17,009 bases of DNA from an uncultured Prevotella sp. (GCA_934230685.1 CAKQFF010000029.1:1-17009); one strand, 5' to 3'. Counted from the stretch's first letter, positions 1 to 7,940 are shown. A program made the numbers and translations. Notes: generated by a model from the letters alone, not told the origin.

Positions 1-12
1 TTTACCGTTTTA

Positions 13-1113
13 CTATAAGTAATTCGTAAACATCTGGAAAACAATCAAATACAAAGATATTGTTTGCGCCCTTTCAGACGCGAAAGTGCCCCGACTGTCG
101 CCATATAGATTAATATTCACGCGCCTCATAGCCTCAAGCTGCTGGGCAAACATTCCCCTGCGCCGATAATAAGCAATCTCAACATACGTCTTAAACGCCC
201 CCATCTTGCCCTTTCCCGGCTCGGCAAACAGCCGCTCCACCTCATCGTACCTGCAATCGTATATGAGCTTCATGGTAGAAATGCAGTTAGCCACAAACGG
301 TTCGATGGAAGGGACATTAGGATTGTAGGAGGCATACTTGTCATAAAAGTCGCAAAACTCGCGGTCGTTGCCAAGCATGAAATAAGCAAAAGCCTTATAG
401 CCATAGAGTCCGGCGATATTCTGGTCGGTAACTGTATTTTCCAACCCCTTATCGGCAACCTCAATAAGTTTGTTGAAATCGCCCTCAATAAGATAACACT
501 CCACAATACGCTTATAATCGAATCCAAGATCGTTCCTAATGCCATACTTGCGATAGGCGTCGAGAGCCAAAGTGTATTGATAGATGGCACGCGCCAAGTG
601 CATGCGCTTGCGATAGAAATTGCCCATAGACACATGGCCGATCACCAAGCCATAGCTGTCGCCACGACGCTTGGCATAATCGAGCATCTCCTGCTGATAA
701 GCCACAGCCTTGTCGTACAGGCCCTCGTTGATGTAATAAGTGACACGGAAGGACACGCCGCTATAGAAGAAGTCCATATACCCATACTTCTCAGCCTCGT
801 TCATAAAGCGCCCGGTGACGCGAAGCATAGCCTCCTCGTTGTGGTCCTTTATGCACTCGTGCTTGACAGGCACCACAAGCGAGCGCACAGCAGCCTGGGT
901 GTCGCCAGCCTCCATAGCCAGATGATAAAGACTGTCGGCAATCTCCAAACCACGCTTATCGCGGAATTGATTATACGCCTCATTAAACATGGCCTTAAAC
1001 CTGCCTGAAGCACCAACAGGTTGTTTCTGCGCCGACATGTCCGTCGGCACAGCCATCCACATGACAGCCGCCATAAATATCATCAAAATACGCGATGCAA
1101 AGTTTGTTTTCAT
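13..1113 (-). CDS. Secreted TPR-like protein, sensor-only paralogue of the adjacent histidine kinase
   Basis: This 366-residue protein starts with a type I signal peptide (basic start, hydrophobic run to about residue 24, likely cut after SAQ near residue 29), so it should be periplasmic. The rest is helical with TPR-like repeats. It aligns by eye with the sensor half of the kinase encoded just upstream: YKAFAYFMLGNDREF here matches YKAYANFMLGRDSDF there, and both carry an RKYG segment. It stops where the kinase would enter its coiled coil, and has no membrane helix or kinase domain. The last 16 residues (from TISLYL) are AT-rich and match nothing in the kinase. All three frames on this strand stop within about 60 bases of the end, so a simple frameshift does not explain the loss. 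The start overlaps the kinase stop as ATGA, which implies translational coupling. A modulator of the kinase is inference; a decaying duplicate is the alternative. Confidence 0.85.
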   Translation of the reverse strand: MKTNFASRILMIFMAAVMWMAVPTDMSAQKQPVGASGRFKAMFNEAYNQFRDKRGLEIADSLYHLAMEAGDTQAAVRSLVVPVKHECIKDHNEEAMLRVTGRFMNEAEKYGYMDFFYSGVSFRVTYYINEGLYDKAVAYQQEMLDYAKRRGDSYGLVIGHVSMGNFYRKRMHLARAIYQYTLALDAYRKYGIRNDLGFDYKRIVECYLIEGDFNKLIEVADKGLENTVTDQNIAGLYGYKAFAYFMLGNDREFCDFYDKYASYNPNVPSIEPFVANCISTMKLIYDCRYDEVERLFAEPGKGKMGAFKTYVEIAYYRRRGMFAQQLEAMRRVNINLYGDSRGTFASERAQTISLYLIVFQMFTNYL

Positions 1114-3284
1114 CTTGAAAGAGGTATTGCAAACCAGAAGCGCGCGCCTCCGGCATAGTCAGAATCAATGTCAATCTCGCCACCAAGGCAATGAGCAATA
1201 CTGCGGCAGATGTCGAGTCCGAGACCAGTGCCCTGCTTGTTGGCATCAAGCTTCTGGTAGCGCGTGAAAATCTCCTTATGGCGCTCCTTAGGCACACCAA
1301 CGCCAGTATCAGTAACAGTGAAGCGCAGGCAGCCAAGACTCGCAGCCGAACAGGCAAGAACTATGCTGCCCGACGAAGTGTTCTTCTCGGCATTGGTGAG
1401 CATGTTGATAAGCACCTGCCACACACGGTGGCGGTCGGTGACGACGCAGAAGGCATCCTCCACACCCGTCTGATAGCTCAGGCTCACATTGGGCTGCAGC
1501 CTGTGGCGCACCATCTCCAACGCCTCGCGGCACAATCTGTTGATGTTCACCTCCTCCATATTCATGTTGAACTTGCCGCTCTGCAACGCCGATATGTCGA
1601 TGATGTCGTTGACAAGAGTGACAAGCAACTCAGAGTTATCGGCAATATACCGCGCCATCTCCTTTTTTTCGGAAGAGTTGAGTCCGTTGTCCGAATCGGT
1701 GACAAACTGCGAGAACCCCACAATAGCATTGAGCGGAGTGCGTATCTCATGACTCATATTCTGAATGAACAAAGTCTTCATGCGCTCAGACTCCTGCGCC
1801 TTGTCCTTGACTACATTAAGCTTGTCAATGCTCTCGTTGAGCTGGGCATTAGCCTCGCGCAAACGGTTGGCAAACATCCTCTTGAGAAAAACGTATACCA
1901 GCATTACGACCATCACAGCCAAAGCAATGAAGACAACAGTATAGGCTACAAACCGCTCCATGCGCATCCGGCGCTCCTTGGCAAGCTGCGTGAGCCGAGC
2001 CGTGGCAATAGAGTCGCGCAACTGCCGCGCCACGAGCTGCTGGTTGTTATACGAGAGCCGGTTGCGCCTGTCGTCGGCCTCAGCCAAAGCCAAGGCATTG
2101 CGACGCTGAGCAAGCTCAAGCGACGAGTTGGCAAGCGACATATTAAGATTGTCGAGCCTCAGCTGATTGTTGCGACTGATTATACGCTGGCGCTCAGCCT
2201 CAACATGCTGGTCGAGAAACATACTGTCCACACTATTATTGTCAAGCACCATTATCTCGTCCTCGTTGATGAATCTGGCATCAATAATTTTCTGCATATA
2301 CTCTATGCACTTGGCATAATCGCCCCTGCACTTATAGTAGGCAATCAACAGACGATAGCTCTCGTTGACCGACGACTTGGCAACGATGCCTATAAGCCTC
2401 TTAGCCTCATCGTCACGACGGTCGTAGATGGCCCTGCACGCCTTTAAGGCATTGTTCATGATGATGAAGCTATTGTCGAGACGCACAACACCACGGTTTT
2501 TGTCGAGATAATCGCAACACTCCACAAAGTCGCTGTCGCGCCCGAGCATGAAGTTGGCATAAGCCTTGTAGATACACACATTATTGCGGTCGGACTGCAT
2601 AACACAATACTGCCAAGCCTCATCGGCAGTGGCAAGCAGCTGCTCGTAGTTGCCCATCATGCGATAGCAGTCGGCAATGCTGAGATACTCGCGCGAGATG
2701 TAGCGCGGACGGCCATACTTCCTATACCCCTCTATCGCATCACGATAACAGCTCACCGCCTGCGACAACTCACCACGGAAATGCTGAATAACCCCAAGCA
2801 TACGGTGTTTCAGAAGGATGCCGTCGATATCGCCCTGCTTCTCAGCCAGCTCGCTCTGCTGGTTAAGATATAGAAACGCCTCGATATAGCGTCGCTCGCG
2901 TGTGAGGTAAGCCACCTTAAGAGACACAGAATAGTAGTAGAGCACCTTCAACCCATATTCATTGGCCTTTTCCTGCAAAGGCTTAACAGCACGGTTCACC
3001 CCGTCAAGATTGTCGTGCAGATAAGACTCATACAACAAAGGAATGGAAAGAGCGTACACCTCGCCATAATGATCGCCCGAGGCAACAGAAGCCACACGCA
3101 AGCTATCGGCAATAGGAAGGCATGCCGGCGACTTGCGAAGATTGTAGGCCCTGACATACATGGGATAAAATCTGTCGTTGATGCGCTGCGGATTGTCCTG
3201 AGCGTATGCAGAATCCGCCATACCAGCAACAGCCAGCATGACACAAAGCAGACGCTTAAGATTGAGAGAGAAAGCTTTTCTCAT
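1110..3284 (-). CDS. Membrane sensor histidine kinase with periplasmic TPR-like sensor
   Basis: This is a 724-residue histidine kinase. I start it at the ATG at 3284 rather than the upstream in-frame ATG at 3380, because 3284 gives a clean signal peptide (MRKAFSLNL to SAYAQ) and the upstream start would run through the promoter. Residues about 30-360 are helical TPR-like repeats, 361-444 a charged coiled coil, and 445-467 one membrane helix. The HisKA motif MSHEIRTPLN puts the phospho-accepting histidine near residue 512. The N box is NMLTNAEKN near 627, G1 is DTGVG near 659 and G2 is GTGLG near 685. No receiver domain is fused, and no response regulator lies in the window, so its partner is unknown. 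It probably autophosphorylates in response to a periplasmic signal. The stop overlaps the start of the next gene. Confidence 0.95.
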   Translation of the reverse strand: MRKAFSLNLKRLLCVMLAVAGMADSAYAQDNPQRINDRFYPMYVRAYNLRKSPACLPIADSLRVASVASGDHYGEVYALSIPLLYESYLHDNLDGVNRAVKPLQEKANEYGLKVLYYYSVSLKVAYLTRERRYIEAFLYLNQQSELAEKQGDIDGILLKHRMLGVIQHFRGELSQAVSCYRDAIEGYRKYGRPRYISREYLSIADCYRMMGNYEQLLATADEAWQYCVMQSDRNNVCIYKAYANFMLGRDSDFVECCDYLDKNRGVVRLDNSFIIMNNALKACRAIYDRRDDEAKRLIGIVAKSSVNESYRLLIAYYKCRGDYAKCIEYMQKIIDARFINEDEIMVLDNNSVDSMFLDQHVEAERQRIISRNNQLRLDNLNMSLANSSLELAQRRNALALAEADDRRNRLSYNNQQLVARQLRDSIATARLTQLAKERRMRMERFVAYTVVFIALAVMVVMLVYVFLKRMFANRLREANAQLNESIDKLNVVKDKAQESERMKTLFIQNMSHEIRTPLNAIVGFSQFVTDSDNGLNSSEKKEMARYIADNSELLVTLVNDIIDISALQSGKFNMNMEEVNINRLCREALEMVRHRLQPNVSLSYQTGVEDAFCVVTDRHRVWQVLINMLTNAEKNTSSGSIVLACSAASLGCLRFTVTDTGVGVPKERHKEIFTRYQKLDANKQGTGLGLDICRSIAHCLGGEIDIDSDYAGGARFWFAIPLSR

Positions 3285-3316
3285 CGTATTTTCTATCCAA
3301 ATAAAGAATGATAGCA

Positions 3317-3324
3317 CAAAGTTA
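3317..3324 (-). promoter_or_regulatory. Promoter -7 element for the histidine kinase operon
   Basis: The minus strand reads TAACTTTG, an exact match to the Bacteroidetes -7 consensus TAnnTTTG, 33 bases upstream of the ATG at 3284. Transcription would begin around 3310 and leave a short leader. A -33 TTTG at the usual spacing is not present; the closest is TTTA at a shorter spacing. This site also supports the 3284 start, because the upstream ATG at 3380 lies behind it. Confidence 0.6.
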
Positions 3325-3368
3325 AATATAAAATCCGACATTAAAGCACACATTTCAAAATTTATGCT

Positions 3369-3376
3369 TACCTTTG
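3369..3376 (+). promoter_or_regulatory. Promoter -7 element for the 517-residue unknown protein
   Basis: TACCTTTG matches TAnnTTTG exactly and sits about 90 bases before the ATG at 3464. No clear TTTG lies at the -33 position. It is divergent from the kinase promoter about 45 bases away, so the two units could share regulatory sequence. Confidence 0.5.
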
Positions 3377-3463
3377 GCATACAAAAACCACACCCTTAAA
3401 ATACCAACCGTTCCGCACAAGGACAAGAACCTAAAAAAGCAATAACAATAACCAAATACAACG

Positions 3464-5017
3464 ATGAAAAAAATAATTTTCACACAAGAGTGGATCATGA
3501 TGCATCCGTACACGAAACAAAGCGACGTGGACATCTACTACACCAATCTGGCAAACAAGATATACCATGCGCTCGACAGCGCATGCTTGATACACCAGTT
3601 CCACGACACACAGGACGCCAAACAAGTGGCGCTGTGCATAGCAGCCTATTTCGAGGATGTAATCTCTGGCACACATATATGGAAAGCCTTCACCACCGAG
3701 TGCAAGGCCCGCTACGGCGTGTACGTGCCCTTCTATCTTGAAGGCACCACCGTAGAGAAAGGATTCGTGCACGAAGGCGAAGGCGACTGCCCGCAATACG
3801 ACCAAGACGAAATCAACATCTCGGACATCAAGTTCCTGCTCTGGCACCACTACCAGCAGAGCCTTATCGGCAGAGAGATAGTGCCGGCACTGTTCAGCAC
3901 ACTGGAGGTGGCGGCCAAGATGGCATACGACGTAATCAACGCCGAATACGAGACCGCACCCGAGAACACCCGCCTACAGGAATTTCTGTGCACACTGCCC
4001 ACTGGCGAGGACGACTTCAACGTCTACCGCAACGCATTGGAATGGTTTCACTACGGATGCTACTTCAACGTGGGCAACCGCAAGCGCCTGATAGCCGGCA
4101 TGCAATGGCTTGCAAGCACAGGCCAATACAACGAGCTCAGCGCATACAACATGAGAGTGGAACAGATGCTGGAGAGCCGCACCAACCTGCTCGCGCTCAC
4201 ATCAATGGAATGGCTTGCCAAAATAAGCGAAGCCAACCCAGCCCACAAGCTATGGACCGAGACCGAATACCGCGCACGCAGAGCCTACTCGGTGGAGAGC
4301 GAGGACGAGAAATACATCTATGCCAAGGACCTGTACATGAAAGACTCAATAAAAATAAGCAAGGAGTCGACCGAAATCACCGACTTCGCCCCGTTCATCA
4401 GCGGCGAGAAGATATTCATCACCAACCTATGCCGATTCGAAGAAACATGGTGGCAGTGCGGCATTGTGCAGGCTATAGACAACAACAAGGAGACACAGAA
4501 GCACCTGCGCGAGGAGCGCGACCTGTTCAACCACAAGCCAGCCCTCAAGGACTACAAGCTGCTTAAGGACAGCGGCTACGGCGCACACTTCATCTTCGCC
4601 GAGACATTGGCAGAGGCCAAAGAGTTTCTTGAGTCGATAGGCTACGACAAGATGAAGGACGTGAAGTTCCCGCCCAACGTAGAGCATGGCGTGATAGTAT
4701 ACGGCACTCCCTACACCGGACTGAGCATATCCATCAACGTGGCCCACTGCATCTGCTCGCCCGACAACCCCTTCTACGACGCGGAAAAAGCCTCGGGCAA
4801 CTGCTTCGACATCATCTGCGGACGCGGCAACGCCTTCCCCTACGAGATAGTGTGCCAGCTGATAGCAGGCAACATGCTGCCCGACGCCAACATGTTTGAA
4901 AGCAAGTACATAAAAGAAATAGGCAGAAGCATAACACAGGAGAACCTGCAGTTCCTTGCCGACTACTACCTCTGCGGCAGACCCGACAAGGACATATCAC
5001 CATTGGAACTGTGGTAA
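3464..5017 (+). CDS. Uncharacterised 517-residue cytoplasmic protein (possibly DUF3843)
   Basis: This intact 517-residue protein has no signal peptide and no membrane helix, so it should be cytoplasmic. The opening (KKIIFTQEWIMMHPY, then DVDIYYTNLANKIYHAL) resembles what I recall of the Bacteroidetes-restricted family DUF3843; that assignment is from memory and tentative. It is rich in aromatic residues and has several Cys and His residues in the C-terminal third (ICSPDNPFYD, NCFDIICGRG), but I see no catalytic motif I can name. The second half contains a segment, TLAEAKEFLESIGYDK, that reads like a small alpha/beta unit. The gene is divergent from the histidine kinase, and its stop lies 4 bases from the stop of convergent radC, leaving no room for a terminator between them. 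An internal Met at 3497 is a possible but less likely start. Function is unknown. Confidence 0.85.
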   Translation: MKKIIFTQEWIMMHPYTKQSDVDIYYTNLANKIYHALDSACLIHQFHDTQDAKQVALCIAAYFEDVISGTHIWKAFTTECKARYGVYVPFYLEGTTVEKGFVHEGEGDCPQYDQDEINISDIKFLLWHHYQQSLIGREIVPALFSTLEVAAKMAYDVINAEYETAPENTRLQEFLCTLPTGEDDFNVYRNALEWFHYGCYFNVGNRKRLIAGMQWLASTGQYNELSAYNMRVEQMLESRTNLLALTSMEWLAKISEANPAHKLWTETEYRARRAYSVESEDEKYIYAKDLYMKDSIKISKESTEITDFAPFISGEKIFITNLCRFEETWWQCGIVQAIDNNKETQKHLREERDLFNHKPALKDYKLLKDSGYGAHFIFAETLAEAKEFLESIGYDKMKDVKFPPNVEHGVIVYGTPYTGLSISINVAHCICSPDNPFYDAEKASGNCFDIICGRGNAFPYEIVCQLIAGNMLPDANMFESKYIKEIGRSITQENLQFLADYYLCGRPDKDISPLELW

Positions 5018-5021
5018 GGCA

Positions 5022-5735
5022 TTAGAGTCTACCCTCCTCGGCATAGCTGAAATACCTGCCGTCGGTAACGATGACATGGTCGACCATGTATATTCGCATC
5101 GTCTCGCAAGCCTTCTTCAGCTTAAGAGTGAGGCGGTCGTCGTCGCCACTCGGACGGCATGTGCCCGAGGGATGATTATGCACAAGAGTAAGCACTGTGG
5201 CATTGGCAAGCAGAGCCTCGCGCAGAATCACGCGCACATCCACGGCAGTCTCTGACAGTCCGCCATGCGACAGGCGCACAGCCTTTATAAGCCTGAAGCG
5301 CTGGTTCATAAGCAGAACCCACGCCTCCTCGGTGTCGAGATCCTGCATCTTAGGATGCATAAAACCATACACGGCTTCAGCCGAACCCATGTCAGGGCGT
5401 TCGGCTGGAGCCGTGGCTTGCCTACGCTTGCCAAGCTCGCATGCGGCTACGATTGTTATAGCCTTAGCCTCGCCAATACCTTTGTATTGCATCAGTTCAT
5501 GAATAGAGCGCTTGCCAAGCGTGTTTAGATTATTGTCGCAATCGCCAAGTATGCGCTGCATAAGGGCGACAGCACTCTCCTTTGGAGTGCCCGAACCTAT
5601 GAGAATGCCAAGCAATTCCGAATCGCTCAAAGCCGCGGCACCATGTGCCATGAGTTTCTCGCGCGGACGGTCTTCCTCTGCCCAACTGGTTATGGCAAAT
5701 CCGTCGGATTGGGATTTTGGGGTATTTTGTCGCAT
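5022..5735 (-). CDS. radC: RadC family JAB/MPN domain protein
   Basis: This 237-residue protein has the full RadC architecture. The N-terminal helix-hairpin-helix region includes LSDSELLGILIGSG (residues 36-49) and the YKGIGEAKA hairpin (84-92). The C-terminal JAB1/MPN metalloprotease-like domain carries HNHPSG (186-191), followed by PSGDDD, which preserves the H-x-H-x10-D metal-binding spacing (H186, H188, D199). E137 in TEEAWVLL fits the usual glutamate. RadC was first linked to DNA repair in E. coli, but that assignment was later doubted and its biochemical role is unsettled. It starts 5 bases after the glycosyltransferase stop, so the two genes are probably co-transcribed. I know of no functional link between them. 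Its end is convergent with the unknown gene on the other strand. Confidence 0.97.
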   Translation of the reverse strand: MRQNTPKSQSDGFAITSWAEEDRPREKLMAHGAAALSDSELLGILIGSGTPKESAVALMQRILGDCDNNLNTLGKRSIHELMQYKGIGEAKAITIVAACELGKRRQATAPAERPDMGSAEAVYGFMHPKMQDLDTEEAWVLLMNQRFRLIKAVRLSHGGLSETAVDVRVILREALLANATVLTLVHNHPSGTCRPSGDDDRLTLKLKKACETMRIYMVDHVIVTDGRYFSYAEEGRL

Positions 5736-5740
5736 AACAC

Positions 5741-6754
5741 CTATTTATAGAATGTCTTCTCAAAAGCCGAAAATTCCGACTTGCCACACACGCAGCGTTT
5801 CCACCACGACTCGATGAAGCCGAAACCATAGCCCATAAGCTGGATATAGGCCGACGCTATGCTCAGAGCGCCTATCTTGAGGCTGCGGTTCTCGCGTGAA
5901 GAATCGACGAATATCAGCACACAGTAGAGCACAAGGGGCACAATAGGCAACCACGCATACACCGGAGCCAAAGCCAAGAGCACAAGACAAAGCAAGAGCA
6001 TTGACAGCACACCCACAGTGAACACCATAGGCAAGAGATGCACAAGCTTAAGCGACTCGGGATACTTCTTATAGAGATTGATGCGCGCTATGCCCGAATT
6101 GTAGACCTGGCGGAAGAACTTGCGGAAGTCGGTGCGGCGCTTGTGCCACACCCATGCCTCGGGAAACAGGCGGCAGCGGCAGCCAGCCTTGAATATGCGT
6201 ATGGAGAAATCTATATCCTCGCCAAAGCGCATCTTGGAGAACCCCTCAAGACGGTTGTAGACATCGCGGCGCACACCCATATTGAACGAACGCGGATAGA
6301 ACTTGTCGAGCTTCTTCTTGCCGCCCCGTATGCCTCCGGTGGTGAAGAACGAGGTCATGGAATAGGAAATAGCCTTCTGAGTGTCGGTGAACGAGGGATG
6401 AGCGCAGTCGGGCCCACCAAAAGCGTCGGCAGGCTTGGCAGAGAGTTCCTCGTCGACAGCATTGAGGTAGTTCTCGGGCACCACAACATCCGAGTCGAGG
6501 ATAAGCACGTATTCTCCCTTGGCACGCTCAACACCATAATTGCGGCTCTGTCCGGGACCACTGTTAGGCTTCATGAAATAGTGGATATCAAGCAGTCGCG
6601 AGTATTTATCGCACACCTCACGACACGGCACAGCCGAGCCATCCTCCACAACAATCACCTCGAAGTCGTGGAGCTTAAGACGTGTGAGACTGTCGAGCAA
6701 CTCGTCCACCTCGTCGGGGCGGTTGTATACGGGAATAATAAAACTGTACTTCAT
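5741..6754 (-). CDS. Family 2 glycosyltransferase with C-terminal membrane helices
   Basis: This 337-residue protein opens with the GT-A fold signature FIIPVYNRPDEV and a VVEDGS strand. It has the metal-binding DSD at residues 87-89, a GED motif at 178-180 (the usual catalytic-base position), and WHKRR at 203-207. Hydrophobic stretches at about 238-262, 264-284 and 295-313 should anchor it in the inner membrane with the catalytic domain in the cytoplasm. Family 2 enzymes of this type transfer a sugar from a nucleotide-sugar donor to a lipid-linked or membrane acceptor in surface glycan assembly. Donor and acceptor cannot be read from the sequence. It is the first gene of a pair with radC. Its 96-base leader contains the 21-bp tandem repeat, and no TAnnTTTG promoter is visible, so it may depend on read-through from efp. 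Confidence 0.93.
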   Translation of the reverse strand: MKYSFIIPVYNRPDEVDELLDSLTRLKLHDFEVIVVEDGSAVPCREVCDKYSRLLDIHYFMKPNSGPGQSRNYGVERAKGEYVLILDSDVVVPENYLNAVDEELSAKPADAFGGPDCAHPSFTDTQKAISYSMTSFFTTGGIRGGKKKLDKFYPRSFNMGVRRDVYNRLEGFSKMRFGEDIDFSIRIFKAGCRCRLFPEAWVWHKRRTDFRKFFRQVYNSGIARINLYKKYPESLKLVHLLPMVFTVGVLSMLLLCLVLLALAPVYAWLPIVPLVLYCVLIFVDSSRENRSLKIGALSIASAYIQLMGYGFGFIESWWKRCVCGKSEFSAFEKTFYK

Positions 6755-6775
6755 TGTTTAAGTGAAAAGGGAAAA

Positions 6776-6853
6776 GGGAAAAACGAAAAATTAAAGGGGA
6801 AAAACGAAAAATTAAAGGGGAAAAACGAAAAATTAAAGGGGGAAAACGAAAAA
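6776..6853. repeat. 21-bp tandem repeat upstream of the glycosyltransferase
   Basis: The unit GGGGAAAAACGAAAAATTAAA recurs with an exact 21-base period: its ACG core falls at 6783, 6804, 6825 and 6846. Three copies are nearly perfect, and a fourth diverges after GAAAAA into the adjoining inverted repeat. A shorter run of GGGAAAA units (6768-6780) precedes it. On the minus strand it forms a pyrimidine-rich leader ending about 20 bases before the glycosyltransferase start. Such arrays change copy number by slippage, so length may vary between strains. An effect on expression is inference. Confidence 0.85.
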
Positions 6854-6931
6854 GAGTAAAAAAGTAGAAAGCACAGTTGTGGACACGCCATGCGTCATCC
6901 TCCCCAATGCTTTTTACTTTTTTACTCTTTT
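6850..6931. terminator. A/T-rich inverted repeat downstream of efp, possible terminator
   Basis: Two 24-base arms (6850-6873 and 6908-6931) are reverse complements with a single mismatch, separated by a 34-base loop. The arms are almost entirely A/T, containing AGTAAAAAAGTA and its complement. The T-rich side faces outward on each strand, so the structure could terminate efp transcripts (minus strand), although it is far from a classic GC-rich intrinsic terminator. It starts about 24 bases past the efp stop. A decayed insertion-like element is the alternative. Confidence 0.45.
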
Positions 6932-6954
6932 ATTGCTTTTCTGCCTTTATCGTA

Positions 6955-7521
6955 TTACTCCTTAACACGCTGCAAGTAGCTGCCGTCGCGTGTGTCAACC
7001 TGCACGAGGTCGCCTTCGTTAACGAAGAGAGGCACACGGATCTCAACGCCAGTCTCGAGAGTAGCAGGCTTCAGAGTGTTAGTGGCTGTATCGCCCTTGA
7101 TGCCCGGCTCAGAGTGTGTGATGCGGAGGTTGGTCTTAACAGGCATCTCACCGAAGAGCACTGTCTCGGTAGAAGCGTCAGACACAACTTCGATAATGTC
7201 GCTCTCCTTCATGAAGTCAACACCAGTGATGAGGTTGCCTGCGATTGGAATCTGGTCGTATGTCTCCTGGTTCATGAAGATATAGTCCTCGCCCTCCTTG
7301 TAGAGGTACTGATAAGGACGACGCTCTACGCGCACATCCTCGAGCTTCTCGCTGATGTCGAAGCGACGCTCCAAAACGCGACCGTCAACAACGTTCTTCA
7401 ACTTAACGCGCATGAAAGTGTTACCCTTACCTGGTTTTACGTGAAGGAAGTCGATGACGAAGAACAACTTGCCATCCATGCGGATGCATGTTCCCATCTT
7501 GATGTCTTGTGAATTAATCAT
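6955..7521 (-). CDS. efp: Translation elongation factor P
   Basis: This 188-residue protein is of standard length for EF-P and has its three-domain layout. The KOW-like domain I carries FLHVKPGKGNTFMRVKLKN. The lysine at the tip of the PGKGN loop (K32) is the residue that other bacteria modify, for example by beta-lysylation; no modification enzyme is visible in this window. Domains II and III are the two OB folds, with TNLRITHSEPGIKGDTATN and VPLFVNEGDLVQVDTRDG as the family signature. EF-P enters the E site of ribosomes stalled at consecutive prolines and promotes peptide bond formation. The gene is divergent from rpmH, giving a translation-related gene pair. It has its own promoter at 7568-7575 and a leader of about 40 bases. 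Confidence 0.98.
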   Translation of the reverse strand: MINSQDIKMGTCIRMDGKLFFVIDFLHVKPGKGNTFMRVKLKNVVDGRVLERRFDISEKLEDVRVERRPYQYLYKEGEDYIFMNQETYDQIPIAGNLITGVDFMKESDIIEVVSDASTETVLFGEMPVKTNLRITHSEPGIKGDTATNTLKPATLETGVEIRVPLFVNEGDLVQVDTRDGSYLQRVKE

Positions 7522-7567
7522 TGCTTTGTTTAATTTATTTTTATTGTATAATTTTCGAAAATCAGTG

Positions 7568-7575
7568 CAAAGTTA
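7568..7575 (-). promoter_or_regulatory. Promoter -7 element for efp
   Basis: The minus strand reads TAACTTTG, an exact TAnnTTTG, 46 bases before the efp ATG. A TTTC lies 20 bases further upstream as a near-match to the -33 TTTG. The expected start of transcription is near 7562. Confidence 0.65.
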
Positions 7576-7709
7576 CAGAAAAATTCGAATAAGCGGAAAC
7601 AAAGGGCGTCATTTCTTCGTTCTTAGTCAAAAATTTATGCAAAACAGCCATAACAATCAACGTATTAACGAAAAAAACATAAAAAATCAATGTAAAAAGG
7701 CTGCAAGTC

Positions 7710-7740
7710 TTTGTCGTTTCAAAAATAATGAGTAATTTTG
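7710..7740 (+). promoter_or_regulatory. Consensus Bacteroidetes promoter for rpmH
   Basis: TTTG at 7710-7713 is followed after exactly 19 bases by TAATTTTG at 7733-7740. This matches the Bacteroidetes primary sigma consensus (TTTG, 19-21 bases, TAnnTTTG) in every specified position. Transcription should begin near 7746 and leave a leader of about 40 A-rich bases before the rpmH start. Such a strong match suits a ribosomal protein gene. Confidence 0.8.
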
Positions 7741-7784
7741 CAACCCAAAAGCGTGAATAATAACAAATAAATAAAAATAAGACA

Positions 7785-7940
7785 ATGAAAAGAACATTTC
7801 AGCCGCACAATCGTCGTCGTGTGAACAAGCATGGTTTCCGCGAGCGCATGGCAACAAAGAATGGTCGTCGCGTGTTGGCTTCTCGCCGCGCTCATGGCCG
7901 CAAGAAGTTGACTGTATCTGACGAGCACCACGGAAAATAA
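7785..7940 (+). CDS. rpmH: 50S ribosomal protein L34
   Basis: This 51-codon gene reads [17 protein letters not shown], then [30 protein letters not shown], ending in HHGK and TAA. It is the unmistakable L34 sequence of normal length. L34 is a small, highly basic protein bound to 23S rRNA in the large subunit. In many bacteria rpmH sits beside rnpA and dnaA near the replication origin; neither gene is here, and it is instead divergent from efp. It has a consensus promoter at 7710-7740 and ends in a strong bidirectional terminator shared with the guanylyltransferase. The short C-terminal HHGK extension is a minor variation. Confidence 0.98.
   Translation: MKRTFQPHNRRRVNKHGFRERMATKNGRRVLASRRAHGRKKLTVSDEHHGK

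Noticed and set aside
13..130. A frameshift that would restore a coiled coil and kinase domain to the sensor-only gene.
   Set aside because: The other two frames on that strand also stop within about 60 bases and do not resemble the kinase's continuation. The rest of any relic would lie outside the window.
1191..2447. A 418-codon open frame on the plus strand across the histidine kinase.
   Set aside because: It lies wholly opposite a kinase with clear HisKA and ATPase motifs and has no recognisable domain of its own. Long antisense frames are expected over this codon usage.
1110..3284. A hybrid two-component system with fused receiver and AraC domains, common in Bacteroidetes.
   Set aside because: The protein ends right after the G2 box and final strand of the ATPase domain; no receiver or DNA-binding domain follows.
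3285..3380. An N-terminal extension of the histidine kinase from the ATG at 3380.
   Set aside because: It would place about 32 residues before a clean signal peptide and translate through the best -7 promoter match at 3317-3324.
6776..6853. A CRISPR array.
   Set aside because: Units are contiguous at 21 bases with no unique spacers, and no cas gene is present. The same holds for the heptamers at 14011-14065.
6038..6859. A plus-strand open frame whose end encodes repeated KGKNEKL units.
   Set aside because: The peptide repeat is just the 21-bp tandem repeat read through in frame (21 is a multiple of 3). The rest is antisense to the glycosyltransferase.
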